Shown here one piece after another: positions 8,150-17,445 of a stretch of 64,000 bases of DNA. Under the pieces are notes generated by a model, which was not told where the DNA came from, ran no database searches, and saw only the letters and a program-made list of their open reading frames with translations. The stretch's first letter is position 1. Each line of letters opens with the position of its first letter. The translations under genes were made by a program, and so were the position numbers. Source of the DNA: Trichocoleus sp. FACHB-40. GTDB taxonomy: Bacteria; Cyanobacteriota; Cyanobacteriia; Cyanobacteriales; FACHB-T130. The DNA is taken from positions 1 through 64,000 of the forward strand of contig NZ_JACJPF010000078.1 of assembly GCF_014695915.1 (NCBI RefSeq), read 5' to 3'.

Positions 8150-8692
8150 TTAAGCTAACAATTCATCTAGCGCAACACTAAATCCTTGGAGTACCAATTG
8201 TGTGTTTACCACATCACCAGTATTAAACCCTAATGTCTGATTTTGCGTAATTAATAATACCCGACGGCTCTCAGGAAATACCAGCCAAACTTCCTGACAA
8301 CCCGATTCTAAATACTCGCTTGCTTTGGCAAACAAATCCTCGGCTGAATCGGTTGGAGAAGCGATTTCAGCAATTAGCGGTGGACTTTGTGGCAACGCTC
8401 CCGCCTCACCAAACTGCGCTACCAACTCCGCTGTGAGATAAGATACATCAGGACGACGACCTTGCTTTAAAGTCCGACAGGGAAGTTCTACAACAACCGC
8501 TCCTCCTTGTCCAGATTGGGTTATGTGATTTCCCCAGTAAAGAACTAACTTACCCTGAACTAGGCTATGTTTTACCGTCATTCCCATTTTCTCCACAAGT
8601 TGTCCATCCACCCACTCCATGTTTTCGGGGGGGTTAGTCATAAAGTCTTCTAAAGAGAAGCTTTCGGTTACAGTAGCGATCGCCATAGTCAT
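8150..8692 (-). CDS. Uma2 family protein (DUF820), 180 aa
   Basis: The full-length Uma2 domain has the PD-(D/E)xK-type core. It includes N-terminal LEDFMTNPPENMEWVDGQLV, a central strand with RRPDVSYL (about 78-85), then PLIAEIASPTD (about 104-114) and the EYLESGCQEVWLVFP segment. Asp81 and Glu108 with following residues fit the endonuclease-like active site. The family is expanded in cyanobacteria, yet its biological substrate is unknown. Two starts three codons apart (8692 and 8686) are possible; neither has a strong ribosome site. It is convergent with the upstream small gene. Confidence 0.92.
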   Translation of the reverse strand: MTMAIATVTESFSLEDFMTNPPENMEWVDGQLVEKMGMTVKHSLVQGKLVLYWGNHITQSGQGGAVVVELPCRTLKQGRRPDVSYLTAELVAQFGEAGALPQSPPLIAEIASPTDSAEDLFAKASEYLESGCQEVWLVFPESRRVLLITQNQTLGFNTGDVVNTQLVLQGFSVALDELLA

Positions 8693-8807
8693 CTACTCGC
8701 TTTGGTCAGGTACTAATATTATGGCAGCCTGTACATAGCACATACCCCCAACTTCCCGATAAAAAGAAGTTGGGGGTATTCTATTGTCTATAAATCAGGA
8801 AATATTA

Positions 8808-9467
8808 TTAACGAACCCTAACTGTTTCGTACTCCAAACGAGGTGCAGTTAGCTCTTGGGATATCGTCTCATCTGGAAAATGTTTATCTATAATTTCAGG
8901 GATTTCTTTAGCGTCAATCCGAGTGTAGCGAGTTTTATCCGGCATGACGATATTTGGCCCTGCTTTGCAACGCTTCATGCAGCCAGTCCCCTTGATCGTA
9001 ACCTGGTCGTCTAAGCCGCGATCGCGTAACCCTTCTTCCAAAGCCTGACAAACTTTATTAGCACCTAACTTGCAACAATCTGACTTTTTACACACCAGAA
9101 TCGTCGCTTTGACACCGGAAGGGAGGGGAATTTTTTTTGCAGGTGTAGGCAATTCCTGAATTGCTTCTACTTGTGCAACTTCCCTCTCTTGATTGGGGGC
9201 AACACTTGGTTTAACAATATAAGCTTTTAGTTTAATTTCGCCACTTTTGGGCTTTAGCTTTCTTTCGCCATAAACTTCCACCCAAGAACCCGGTTTCACT
9301 GCCGATCTGAAAAGGGAAATTCTAGCTTCTTTGGAAAGCTTGATTTGAGCTTCACCCTCAGAAGTGGCGAGTCGCAGAGTTTTTATTTTATAGCCATCTT
9401 CAACTACAAAACCCAGTAACCATCCTTGAAGATGAAATTGTGCTACTTGATAGTTTTCTTTAGACAT
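8808..9467 (-). CDS. thioredoxin-like [2Fe-2S] ferredoxin domain protein, 219 aa
   Basis: Residues 1-90 form a beta-rich OB-like domain found in front of some cyanobacterial ferredoxins. A linker leads to a thioredoxin-fold [2Fe-2S] domain (about 120-205). The cysteines are in CKKSDCCKLGANKVC (126, 131, 132, 140) and CMKRC (163, 167), the ligand spacing of this ferredoxin class. It probably carries electrons in the cytosol, perhaps in stress or Fe-S metabolism. The next gene (9508-9753) is upstream on the same strand and may be cotranscribed. Confidence 0.88.
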   Translation of the reverse strand: MSKENYQVAQFHLQGWLLGFVVEDGYKIKTLRLATSEGEAQIKLSKEARISLFRSAVKPGSWVEVYGERKLKPKSGEIKLKAYIVKPSVAPNQEREVAQVEAIQELPTPAKKIPLPSGVKATILVCKKSDCCKLGANKVCQALEEGLRDRGLDDQVTIKGTGCMKRCKAGPNIVMPDKTRYTRIDAKEIPEIIDKHFPDETISQELTAPRLEYETVRVR

Positions 9468-9507
9468 AGCTGTTATTAAATCCTCTTTTTAAAGTTCTTT
9501 TGGATAG

Positions 9508-9753
9508 TTACAGGGATTGCCAACATCGCTCAAGATGCCTCGCCAAGTCGCGGCGGGATGCCGTTAACTGTCTGACAACACTCCACACCTGGACAGCACC
9601 GGTAACGCTGTGAACATCAACCCATAAAGGCTGGTTAATCGAACATCCGCACTGTATGTCTAGCTCTTGCAAGCGGTAATAGACTTGCCACCGATCTCCT
9701 GGCTTGACTGCAACAACAAGGCTGGCTTCGACTTTTGGCTCTATTGGATTCAT
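9508..9753 (-). CDS. conserved small hypothetical protein, 81 aa
   Basis: Acidic N-terminus, a central WQVYYRLQELDIQCGCSINQP segment read in part as YRLQELDIQCGC, and a basic C-terminal helix (ASRRDLARHLERCW). The CGC pair and the paired arginines suggest a compact alpha/beta fold that could hold a metal or bind nucleic acid, but no family is recognised. It is 40 bp upstream of the ferredoxin gene on the same strand, so the two likely form a transcription unit. Confidence 0.7.
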   Translation of the reverse strand: MNPIEPKVEASLVVAVKPGDRWQVYYRLQELDIQCGCSINQPLWVDVHSVTGAVQVWSVVRQLTASRRDLARHLERCWQSL

Positions 9754-10140
9754 TTGTCTCTACAAACGCGAGAAATTACCATTTACTTTTTCTCCTCCAC
9801 TTCCTGACATCCGGTGAAATCTTCGGTAGCAAGGATTTTCGCCTGTCTTTTCCTACATAACTACATATAACCCAAACGCTAACAATTCTCAACTAGCTTA
9901 GCCAAAAATTTAAAAATCTGACAGAAATTGGATCGATCCCTAGGCGGATGCGGAAGGCTCGAAACCCTTTCTCCAGGGAGTCATAAAGGATAAATTTGGC
10001 AAGCTAAAAGGCTTTGTATTTACCAATAAACTTTGGCAGGAATGCTTTACCCCTGCTAGTTTTGAGCCAAAACAGGGAGTGCGTGATACACTGACTTTAT
10101 TGGCAACAACGGTTGCTTAATGAAAAGGAGAACACGATCA
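9754..10140. other. intergenic region between divergent small gene and dps
   Basis: About 390 bp shared by two divergent promoters. It contains an AT-rich middle and a short stretch at 9948-9985 with two weak hairpins (ccctaggcgg, ccctttctccaggg). No consensus promoter, riboswitch or tRNA is recognised. A ribosome site AAAAGGAG precedes the ATG at 10141. Confidence 0.4.
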
Positions 10141-10694
10141 TGTCGGAAACTCAGAGTGTATTACGCTCCTTTGGTCAGGTTTATGACAATCCGGTGTTGC
10201 TGGAGCGCAGCGTAACTGAACCAGTTTGTGAAGGCTTCAATATTGCTCTAGCAAGTTTTCAGGCGCTGTACCTGCAATATCAAAAGCATCATTTTGTAGT
10301 TGAAGGTTCAGAATTTTATATGCTGCACGAGTTCTTCAGCGAAAGCTACGAACAGGTGCAGGGACACGTGCATGATATTGGCGAACGTTTGGATGGACTC
10401 GGTGGCGTACCAGTGGCTGGCTTTGCCAAGTTAGCAGAACTGTGCTGCTTTACTCCGGAAGACGAAGGTGTTTTTTCCTGCCGTCAGATGGTCAAACACG
10501 ATTTAGCTGCTGAACAAGCTATGATTGGGTTGATTCGTCGTCAAGCAGCGCAAGCAGAAAGTTTGGGCGATCGCGCTACTCGGTATCTCTACGAACAAAT
10601 TTTACTCAAAACTGAAGAGCGTGCTTATCATCTGGCTCACTTCCTTGCCCATGACAGCTTAACTCTGGGATTTGTCCAGTCTGGCAATAACTAA
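10141..10694 (+). CDS. dps: Dps family ferritin-like protein, 184 aa
   Basis: The ATG at 10141 follows AAGGAG; the longer frame from 10113 lacks such a site. The protein has the four-helix ferritin-like Dps fold. It shows the conserved intersubunit ferroxidase block [20 protein letters not shown] followed by [12 protein letters not shown], corresponding to the family pattern H..V.G..F..LH..F...Y....D.IAER...LGG. Dps dodecamers bind DNA or sequester iron and detoxify peroxide. Two cysteines in ELCCFTPED and one at FSCRQ are unusual for Dps but known in cyanobacterial DpsA forms. It is transcribed alone. Confidence 0.88.
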
Positions 10695-10702
10695 GATTTA
10701 GC

Positions 10703-10731
10703 TGTACAACTTGGTCAATTTCAGCTATAAT
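10703..10731 (+). promoter_or_regulatory. sigma70-type promoter upstream of a leader peptide
   Basis: TGTACA and a perfect TATAAT are separated by 17 bp. The predicted transcript starts near 10738. It contains a hairpin (10750-10782, GAAAGACAG with CTGCCTTTC) and then the 15-codon reading frame at 10802. carB follows 280 bp further on. Confidence 0.45.
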
Positions 10732-10801
10732 AAGCCAAAATATTCAAACGAAAGACAGCTTTAAGCACCCCAACTGCCTTTCTTTCAATAGAGGAGAACC
10801 T

Positions 10802-10849
10802 ATGGCAGAGACGAGATACTTTATCTCTCTCTGTCATTTTCGTTATTGA
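10802..10849 (+). CDS. 15-aa leader-type small ORF upstream of carB
   Basis: ATG follows a strong GAGGAG site with five bases spacing and encodes MAETRYFISLCHFRY before TGA. The coding stretch folds into an 11-bp stem with one bulged base (CAGAGACGAGAT with ATCTCTCTCTG, 10806-10833), so translation and folding would compete. Two Arg codons and two Tyr codons could make it a sensing leader for carB. Carbamoyl-phosphate synthesis is often controlled by arginine or pyrimidines, but a control role here is inference. Confidence 0.35.
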   Translation: MAETRYFISLCHFRY

Positions 10850-10965
10850 TGCACAGGGAAATCCAATCTAAAAGTATAAATTTATTGATTGGATTTGTCA
10901 ACGCTGCTTAACAAAAAAATCCACTTTTGCCAGAAACAACCTGTGCTATACGCACCAGTTACTAT

Positions 10966-10993
10966 CGTTCCTAGGCGGTCGCCTGGGAATGAG
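10966..10993. repeat. GGCGGTCGCC-type palindromic repeat
   Basis: CGTTCCTAGGCGGTCGCC continues into TGGGAATGAG and forms an imperfect palindrome. Related copies occur at 14401-14445 and 42549-42600 in this window, always between genes. Confidence 0.6.
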
Positions 10994-11132
10994 AGTAAGG
11001 AAAGTAAGCTCCCACTCCCTAAGTCATAAGTCATCAAATCTTGGAAAAATAGACCCAATAACCCGCCAGGAATAGGATGAAACCCCGTAGAATAATCAGG
11101 ACTTGACAACGGTTACGCTAGGACTAACAAAT

Positions 11133-14100
11133 ATGCCCCGTCGCAATGATATTCATAAAATTTTGCTACTAGGCTCCGGGCCAATTGTCATAGGACAAGG
11201 CTGCGAGTTTGATTATTCAGGGACGCAGGCCTGTAAAGCCCTTCGGGAAGAAGGATATGAAGTGGTGTTGATCAATTCCAACCCAGCTTCGATTATGACC
11301 GACCCGGAAACCGCTGACCGCACCTACATTGAACCGATGACACCAGACGTGGTGGAGAAGGTGATAGAAAAAGAGCGACCTGACGCTTTATTGCCAACGA
11401 TGGGAGGTCAGACTGCTCTAAATTTAGCCGTGGCGCTGGCAAAGAATGGAGTATTGGACAAGTACGGCGTTGAGTTAATCGGAGCCAAATTACCAGCTAT
11501 TGAGAAAGCCGAAGACCGCCTGCTGTTTAAAGAAGCGATGGCGCGAATTGGGGTGCCAGTTTGTCCGTCGGGAATTGCTAGTACACTAGAAGAAGCGAAA
11601 GCGATCGCTCGCGAAATCGGCTCCTACCCCTTAATTATCCGTCCCGCTTTCACCCTCGGCGGCACGGGCGGCGGTATTTCTTACAACCAAGAAGAATTTG
11701 AAGAAATGGCACAGGGAGGTATAGATGCTTCTCCCATGTCGCAGATTCTGGTGGAAAAGTCGCTTCTGGGTTGGAAAGAGTACGAACTGGAAGTAATGCG
11801 CGATTTGGCAGATAACGTAGTGATTATCTGCTCAATCGAGAACCTTGACCCGATGGGTATTCACACCGGGGACTCAATTACCGTAGCGCCAGCGCAAACC
11901 TTGACAGACAAGGAATACCAGCGTCTTCGGGATGCCTCAATTAAAATTATCCGCGAGATTGGGGTAGAGACGGGCGGCTCAAATATTCAATTTGCCATAA
12001 ATCCACTTACAGGCGAATTGATTGTAATTGAGATGAACCCGCGAGTTTCCCGCAGTTCCGCGCTTGCATCTAAGGCGACGGGATTCCCGATTGCTAAAAT
12101 GGCGGCGAAGTTGGCGGTGGGTTACTCCTTAGATGAAATTCCCAACGACATCACTAAGAAAACACCAGCCTCGTTTGAGCCGACAATTGACTATGTGGTG
12201 ACGAAGATTCCCCGATTTGCGTTTGAGAAATTTCCCGGTTCTCAATCGGTGCTGACAACACAGATGAAATCGGTGGGAGAAGTGATGGCGATGGGACGGA
12301 CGTTCTGCGAGTCGTTCCAAAAAGCTTTGCGTGGTTTGGAGACAGGACGCGCCGGATGGGGATGCGATAAGAAGGAGAAGTTACCTTCACTGGAGCAAAT
12401 TCGGGCTGGTTTGCGGACACCAAACCCAGAACGGATTTTTACAGTGCGTCATGCCTTTTTGATGGGGATGACAGGGGAAGAGATTTATGAACTCACCGGA
12501 ATCGATTTGTGGTTTCTGGATAAGATGCAGGAACTGTTGGAAACCGAGAAGTTCCTGAAGCGGAGTCAGCTTACAGACCTGAAGAAGGAACAAATGTGGG
12601 ATATTAAGCGGCAGGGATTTAGCGATCGCCAAATCGCCTATGCTACTAAAACCACAGAGGATGAAGTCCGCGATTATCGGAAATCGCTGGGTATCGTGCC
12701 TGTTTACAAGACAGTGGATACTTGTGCGGCTGAGTTTGAGGCGTTAACTCCATACTACTACTCGACCTACGAGGAAGAATCGGAGGTGTTGCCTTCTACT
12801 AAGCGCAAGGTGATGATTTTAGGCGGCGGCCCGAACCGCATTGGACAGGGGATTGAGTTTGACTACTGTTGTTGTCATGCGGCTTATGCCTTATCCAAAG
12901 AAGGGTTTGAGACGATTATGGTCAACTCGAACCCAGAGACAGTTTCCACAGATTATGACACAAGCGATCGCTTGTATTTTGAGCCACTGACCAAAGAAGA
13001 TGTCCTCAACATCATCGAGGCGGAACAGCCAGAAGGGATTATTGTCCAGTTTGGCGGTCAAACACCGTTGAAATTGGCTTTACCTTTACAGGAATATCTG
13101 CAATCGCACCCCGAAATAACAGCTAAAATTTGGGGAACCTCGCCAGATTCGATTGACACTGCTGAAGACCGAGAGCGATTTGAAAAAATCCTGCGGGAAC
13201 TCGATATCAAGCAGCCAGCAAACGGTCTGGCTCGGAGTTACGAAGATTCTCTAGCTGTCGCCAAGCGTATTGGCTACCCGGTTGTGGTACGTCCTTCTTA
13301 TGTATTGGGAGGACGAGCGATGGAAATCGTCTACTCCGATGATGACTTGCAGCGCTACATGATTTATGCGGTTTTAGTAGAGCCGGAGCATCCCATTTTA
13401 ATCGACAAATTCTTAGAGAATGCGATTGAAGTGGATGTGGATGCGATCGCAGACCACACTGGCAAAGTAGTAATCGGCGGTATCATGGAGCATATTGAAC
13501 AGGCAGGAATTCACTCCGGAGATTCTGCCTGCTCGTTGCCCTATACTTCCCTCTCCGAACCAGTGCTGGAGACAATTCGCAGCTGGACGGTTGAACTAGC
13601 CAAATCCCTGAAAGTCATCGGATTGATGAATATCCAGTTTGCTGTTCAAGGGGAACAAGTCTACATCCTCGAAGCCAACCCCAGAGCCTCGCGCACCGTG
13701 CCTTATGTCTCCAAAGCCACCGGAGTTCCCTTAGCTGGCTTAGCATCCCAAATTATGGCAGGTACGACCCTCGAATCTCTGAAATTTACCGAGGAAGTGA
13801 TGCCCAGTCACATTGCTGTCAAAGAGGCGGTATTGCCTTTTGAGAAATTCGCTGGCACAGATACCATTCTCGGCCCTGAGATGCGCTCCACGGGTGAAGT
13901 GATGGGAATTGGTGCCGACTTCGGGACAGCCTTTGCTAAAGCAGAATTGGCAGCAGGACAGCGTTTACCTTTATCTGGGACGGTGTTCGTGTCGATGCAC
14001 AACCGCGATAAAGCGGCGGTTGTGTCTGTGGTGAAAAACCTGATGGAGTTAGGTTTCCAGATAATGGCAACCGAAGGCACCAGGAAAGTGTTGCGAGAGA

Positions 14101-14378
14101 ACGGGTTAGATGTTGAACTGGTGCTGAAATTGCATGAGGGTCGTCCTCACGTGCTAGATGCAATTAAAAATAGCAAGATTCAGCTAATTATCACTACGCC
14201 TTCTGGAGAAGAGGCGCAGGCAGATGGTCGGCTGATTCGCCGGAGCGCTCTAACTTACAAAATCCCGATGATCACAACTATTGCTGGTGCCAAAGCTACG
14301 GCGGCGGCGATTCGTTCGTTGCAGTCTCAACCCTTGCAGGTGAAGTCATTGCAAGAATATATCGGCAGCCACAAATAA
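11133..14378 (+). CDS. carB: carbamoyl-phosphate synthase large subunit, 1081 aa
   Basis: Makes carbamoyl phosphate from bicarbonate, ammonia (supplied by CarA) and two ATP, for arginine and pyrimidine synthesis. The ATG at 11133 ([17 protein letters not shown]) is the usual CarB start; the TTG at 11103 is not needed. Both homologous halves are present, each with [16 protein letters not shown] or [16 protein letters not shown], an ATP-grasp domain ([12 protein letters not shown] and [12 protein letters not shown]) and the metal-binding NPR/N motifs ([18 protein letters not shown] and [18 protein letters not shown]). The C-terminal allosteric MGS domain occupies about the last 150 residues. 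carA is not adjacent. Full length, no damage seen. Confidence 0.98.
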   Translation: MPRRNDIHKILLLGSGPIVIGQGCEFDYSGTQACKALREEGYEVVLINSNPASIMTDPETADRTYIEPMTPDVVEKVIEKERPDALLPTMGGQTALNLAVALAKNGVLDKYGVELIGAKLPAIEKAEDRLLFKEAMARIGVPVCPSGIASTLEEAKAIAREIGSYPLIIRPAFTLGGTGGGISYNQEEFEEMAQGGIDASPMSQILVEKSLLGWKEYELEVMRDLADNVVIICSIENLDPMGIHTGDSITVAPAQTLTDKEYQRLRDASIKIIREIGVETGGSNIQFAINPLTGELIVIEMNPRVSRSSALASKATGFPIAKMAAKLAVGYSLDEIPNDITKKTPASFEPTIDYVVTKIPRFAFEKFPGSQSVLTTQMKSVGEVMAMGRTFCESFQKALRGLETGRAGWGCDKKEKLPSLEQIRAGLRTPNPERIFTVRHAFLMGMTGEEIYELTGIDLWFLDKMQELLETEKFLKRSQLTDLKKEQMWDIKRQGFSDRQIAYATKTTEDEVRDYRKSLGIVPVYKTVDTCAAEFEALTPYYYSTYEEESEVLPSTKRKVMILGGGPNRIGQGIEFDYCCCHAAYALSKEGFETIMVNSNPETVSTDYDTSDRLYFEPLTKEDVLNIIEAEQPEGIIVQFGGQTPLKLALPLQEYLQSHPEITAKIWGTSPDSIDTAEDRERFEKILRELDIKQPANGLARSYEDSLAVAKRIGYPVVVRPSYVLGGRAMEIVYSDDDLQRYMIYAVLVEPEHPILIDKFLENAIEVDVDAIADHTGKVVIGGIMEHIEQAGIHSGDSACSLPYTSLSEPVLETIRSWTVELAKSLKVIGLMNIQFAVQGEQVYILEANPRASRTVPYVSKATGVPLAGLASQIMAGTTLESLKFTEEVMPSHIAVKEAVLPFEKFAGTDTILGPEMRSTGEVMGIGADFGTAFAKAELAAGQRLPLSGTVFVSMHNRDKAAVVSVVKNLMELGFQIMATEGTRKVLRENGLDVELVLKLHEGRPHVLDAIKNSKIQLIITTPSGEEAQADGRLIRRSALTYKIPMITTIAGAKATAAAIRSLQSQPLQVKSLQEYIGSHK

Positions 14379-14400
14379 ACCTTACAAAAGCCTGTTTCTA

Positions 14401-14433
14401 GCCTCCCTTCCCTCGTTTCCAGGGAAGGGAGGC
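14401..14433. terminator. GC-rich perfect hairpin after carB
   Basis: A 13-bp perfect stem (GCCTCCCTTCCCT with AGGGAAGGGAGGC) and 7-nt loop begins 22 bp after the carB stop. It could terminate carB transcription, but no T run follows. It runs into GGCGACCGCC, the core of a repeat family seen twice more in this window, so it may be a repeat reused as a terminator. Confidence 0.55.
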
Positions 14434-14900
14434 GACCGCCTCTATTTCACATTGGTGCAAGATATTACTTGCAACAAACAACCAACGACCGACAGTTGAC
14501 AAAAAACGATTAATTGATATTGCAATTTGAATGGGTGACAGCTTATTTTTTTCTATTCACTTTTAAGCAAATCATCGAGATTACTCCTCTATCCTGAAGT
14601 AAGTATTTTTAATTACTCCTTTGATAATAAAATGTTACATATAACTTACTTAAAATAAAATCCCTAAGACATATATTAACTATTATTAAGCTTACAGAAG
14701 TATTTTGGGATACAAGGCATAAGCAACGATTACTTAAATGACCCCTATCCCTATGTAGGTAAATTATGTGTTTTTTTTTGTAACCAAACTTTCAGCCAAA
14801 AGGCGTAAAGATTGGATACCCAATACCGTAATCTATTACAGTACAATGGTATTTTAAAATTAGATACACAGACACTAAACAAATTAGCCAGAGGTAAGTA
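14434..14900. other. AT-rich intergenic region upstream of the pentapeptide cluster
   Basis: About 470 bp, very AT-rich, with no open frame of note. The last 20 bp contain an AGAGGTAAG ribosome site for the next gene. No consensus promoter stands out; several TA-rich candidates exist near 14840-14870. Confidence 0.4.
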
Positions 14901-15164
14901 ATGCAATACCCAAATTGTGCAAACTTAAAACTAGAGCAACTGAAAAATAAAAATACCACTGAGCTGCAAAGCTCTTTAGAAGAGATTCTGGCTCAGTTAC
15001 AAAAAGAAAGCTCTCTGGTGGCAGACTATCCTGATGCAGAGGGACTAGGCTTGAAAAACATTAGTCGTAACAAGAGGGCAGTGATAGAGAGAATTATTGC
15101 CCTGAGCGTCTCGGAGTCAAATATAAAACCTTATGCAGATCAGGCCAAGTGGGAATGTGCCTAA
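14901..15164 (+). CDS. partner protein of pentapeptide cassette 1, 87 aa
   Basis: Good ribosome site (AGAGGTAAG) before the ATG. The first half is a charged helix (LEQLKNKNTTELQSSLEEIL). The second half, EGLGLKNISRNKRAVIERII followed by PYADQ, aligns with the last 40 residues of the unrelated-length partner at 17446-18168 (GVGLEDINSNKRVVLNIMI and PYLSQA). The shared block G-x-GL--I--NKR-V---PY--QA looks like a small helical adaptor or effector-associated domain. Its stop overlaps the next gene by 8 nt. No known family is recognised. Confidence 0.7.
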   Translation: MQYPNCANLKLEQLKNKNTTELQSSLEEILAQLQKESSLVADYPDAEGLGLKNISRNKRAVIERIIALSVSESNIKPYADQAKWECA

Positions 15165-15852
15165 TGAAAAATCTCTCCAGAGAATCAGAAACCTGATCCT
15201 GCGCGTCGTAGAAGCAGAGACGGATAATTTCTCTGAACTAGCGCAAATGGCTGGATTAAATCCTCTGAAAGATTTTGCTGGTGGGAACCTGAGTGGTGTT
15301 GACCTGAGTGGTGCCGATTTGAGCGGTGCCATTTTGAGCGGTACTATGTTACTGGCTGCTAACCTCAGTTGTGCTGACCTCAGTGGTGCTAACCTGAGCA
15401 GAGCCAACCTGAACAATGCTGACCTCAGCAACGCCAACTTGATTAGTGCCAACTTGATTTGTGCTGACACGATCAATATCAACTTGAGCGGTGCCAACCT
15501 GGTTGGTGCTAGCCTCAACACTTGCAACTTGCTTTGCGCTACTCTCAATGATGCCAAACTAATTGGAGTTGACCTGCGCCGCGCCAACTTGATGGATGCG
15601 AAATTGTGCTGTGTCAATCTAAGCGATGCTAACCTGAGTCATGCTTCTCTGCGCCGTGCCAACCTAAGTAATGCCATCTTAATTGGTGTCAATATGCAGG
15701 GTGTTGACCTGAGCAGCGCTGACCTACGTGGTGCTAACCTCAGCGATACTGACCTAAGTAGTGCGAAAGTCCAGAAGGCTCGATTTGGCGAAAATGAAGG
15801 ATTGCCAGAGAGCATAAAGCGGGACTTGAGGCGACGCGGGGCAATCTGCTAA
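15157..15852 (+). CDS. pentapeptide-repeat protein of cassette 1, 231 aa
   Basis: GTG at 15157 is chosen as start. It gives MPNEKSLQRIRNLILRVVEA, aligning with MTKTKSLQEIEELIHLVVEA of the paralogue at 18161, and it reproduces the same 8-nt overlap with the upstream gene. Residues 1-45 form a helical cap ending LNPLKDFAGGNL. About 30 pentapeptides A(D/N)LSG follow (to about 205), forming a right-handed quadrilateral beta-helix. The C-terminal cap is GLPESIKRDLRRRGAI. Pentapeptide proteins mimic DNA or serve as scaffolds; the target here is unknown. No signal peptide, so cytosolic. Confidence 0.85.
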   Translation: MPNEKSLQRIRNLILRVVEAETDNFSELAQMAGLNPLKDFAGGNLSGVDLSGADLSGAILSGTMLLAANLSCADLSGANLSRANLNNADLSNANLISANLICADTININLSGANLVGASLNTCNLLCATLNDAKLIGVDLRRANLMDAKLCCVNLSDANLSHASLRRANLSNAILIGVNMQGVDLSSADLRGANLSDTDLSSAKVQKARFGENEGLPESIKRDLRRRGAIC

Positions 15853-15875
15853 AAAATAAAAAAAGGCTATTTATA

Positions 15876-15984
15876 AAAAGTTATGGTAGTGGTAAACAGG
15901 TAGTGATATTCAATGCTCAAAGCCTTGTACGGTAAGGGGTGAAAGTGGATTTATCACTACTTCTATACCACTACCAAAAGTTAT
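15876..15984. mobile_element. 91-bp MITE-like element with 9-bp target duplication
   Basis: The element (15885-15975) starts GGTAGTGGTA and ends TACCACTACC. Six non-pairing bases on each side lead to a second perfect pair, TAGTGATA with TATCACTA. It is flanked on both sides by the direct repeat AAAAGTTAT (15876-15884 and 15976-15984), as expected for a target-site duplication. It has no coding capacity, so a transposase would act in trans. It lies between the pentapeptide genes at 15157 and 16041. The mother element is not in this window. Confidence 0.7.
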
Positions 15985-16040
15985 GAGTTAAGAGTTAATA
16001 GCTCTTAATTCAATTACCTCATCTGGTGCAGAGGAGGAGT

Positions 16041-17231
16041 ATGGCTCCTGAAGCCGACCAACTGCTAAAGCAAGGAATTGAGCGATATCAGGCTTATGTA
16101 GAGACGCGATTAATCGCGTCTCTAGAGGCTGCAATGCAGTCTTGGCAAGAGGCGCTTTCTATGTATCGAGCCAGCCAAAATAGCATTGGAGAGGGAGCAG
16201 CTTTAGGAAATCTGGGAGCTGGATACAAGGCTTTGGGAGATTTACCGCAAGCGATCGCATTCTATCAGCAGCACTTGAATCTAGCTCAAAGTATCCCAGA
16301 CCGACGCGGTGAGGGGAATGCCCTTGGTAACTTGGGAAATGCTTACTATCTGATGGGAGAGGAGCTAAAAGCGATCGCTTACCAGAAAGAGCGTTTAACC
16401 ATTGTCCGCGAAATTCAAGATCGTCAAAGTGAGATGCAAACGCTCTTGAATCTGGGAGCGGTTTACTATTCCTTAGAGGAGTATAGCCAGGCGAAGGAAT
16501 GCTTTCAAGAGTGTCGAGCGATCGCCCTCCAATTGCAAGACAGTCGAACAGAGGGGCTAGCGCTCAAAAATCTACGTTTAGTCTCAGATGCTCTTCTTGA
16601 CTCGCAAGCGGCGAACGACTACCAGCAACAGCACTCCTCTCTTGTCAGGAAACTATGGCAAGCTGAGGCTCTAGACTTCCTAGCTCACGCCAAAATGCTT
16701 GGCATCAATCCCTCTGAGGATTTTGCCAAAGCTGACCTGAGTGGTATTAACCTCCGCAGCGCCGACCTGAGCAATGCTGACCTCAATCATACCAATCTGA
16801 GCGACGCAGACCTAACATTTGCCGACTTGAGCCGTGCCAACCTGGAAAGTGCTAACCTGGCTGGTGCCTGCCTTTGTAATACCAACCTCCGCGATGCTGA
16901 CTTGCGCGGTGCTAACCTGAGTCGAGCCGATTTGCGTACCAAAATGCCCCGCGCTAACCTCAGCGGTGCCAACCTGGAGAGTGCCAACTTATACAGCGCT
17001 TATCTACCTAATGCCCAGTTGGTGGCAGCAGATTTCAGTGGTGCTACTCTCAGTGATGCTGACTTGAGTGGTGCCAACTTAAGCAGGGCGAATTTGCAAA
17101 ATGCTGACCTCAAGCGTACCAATTTAAGCGGTGCGAATGTAGAAAATGCTCGCCTAATAGGGGCTTTAGGACTTTCCGAGGCGATGAAGCTTGAGCTGAA
17201 GCAGCGTGGGGCAATTTTTGACGATGGCTGA
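16041..17231 (+). CDS. TPR plus pentapeptide-repeat fusion protein, 396 aa
   Basis: ATG at 16041 follows AGGAGG. Residues 1-195 hold four TPRs (for example GEGAALGNLGAGYKALGD and EGNALGNLGNAYYLMGEEL). A cap with AKMLGINPSEDFAKADLSGI (about 218-237) follows, matching the caps of the two other pentapeptide proteins here. About 26 pentapeptides run to residue 365, and the end cap is GLSEAMKLELKQRGAIF. TPR and pentapeptide parts together suggest a protein-binding scaffold. A 26-bp palindromic repeat lies in the coding sequence at 16099-16124 and encodes VETRLIASLE. It is probably its own transcription unit after the MITE. Confidence 0.88.
   Translation: MAPEADQLLKQGIERYQAYVETRLIASLEAAMQSWQEALSMYRASQNSIGEGAALGNLGAGYKALGDLPQAIAFYQQHLNLAQSIPDRRGEGNALGNLGNAYYLMGEELKAIAYQKERLTIVREIQDRQSEMQTLLNLGAVYYSLEEYSQAKECFQECRAIALQLQDSRTEGLALKNLRLVSDALLDSQAANDYQQQHSSLVRKLWQAEALDFLAHAKMLGINPSEDFAKADLSGINLRSADLSNADLNHTNLSDADLTFADLSRANLESANLAGACLCNTNLRDADLRGANLSRADLRTKMPRANLSGANLESANLYSAYLPNAQLVAADFSGATLSDADLSGANLSRANLQNADLKRTNLSGANVENARLIGALGLSEAMKLELKQRGAIFDDG
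16099..16124. repeat. 26-bp perfect palindrome inside a coding sequence
   Basis: The arms TAGAGACGCGATT and AATCGCGTCTCTA are perfect. This is the core of a dispersed cyanobacterial intergenic repeat ('GTAGAGACGCGATTAATCGC...'). Here it sits in frame in the first TPR helix of the fusion protein and lengthens the loop between residues about 20 and 29. Confidence 0.75.
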
Positions 17232-17445
17232 GGACAATTGTATGTTTCAATTAGTAGTCAATACCGTTGATGGATGGCACCTTTATGGTAGCTTTATTAA
17301 TATTTAAGTAATTGCCGAATGACTCACACCAGGTAGGCAAAGCAACTGGTGCATCTTGCTGCTAAAGGAATAGACTAATTTACAACTGAAGTGGCAACTT
17401 TGCGGATTCTCTACCCGATGTATTTGCACTTCTTGAGATGCTCTA

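Noticed and set aside
9948-9990. A stretch with 'ggctcgaaaccc' that looked like a tRNA T-arm.
   Set aside because: No acceptor stem, anticodon arm or CCA-side pairing could be built around it.
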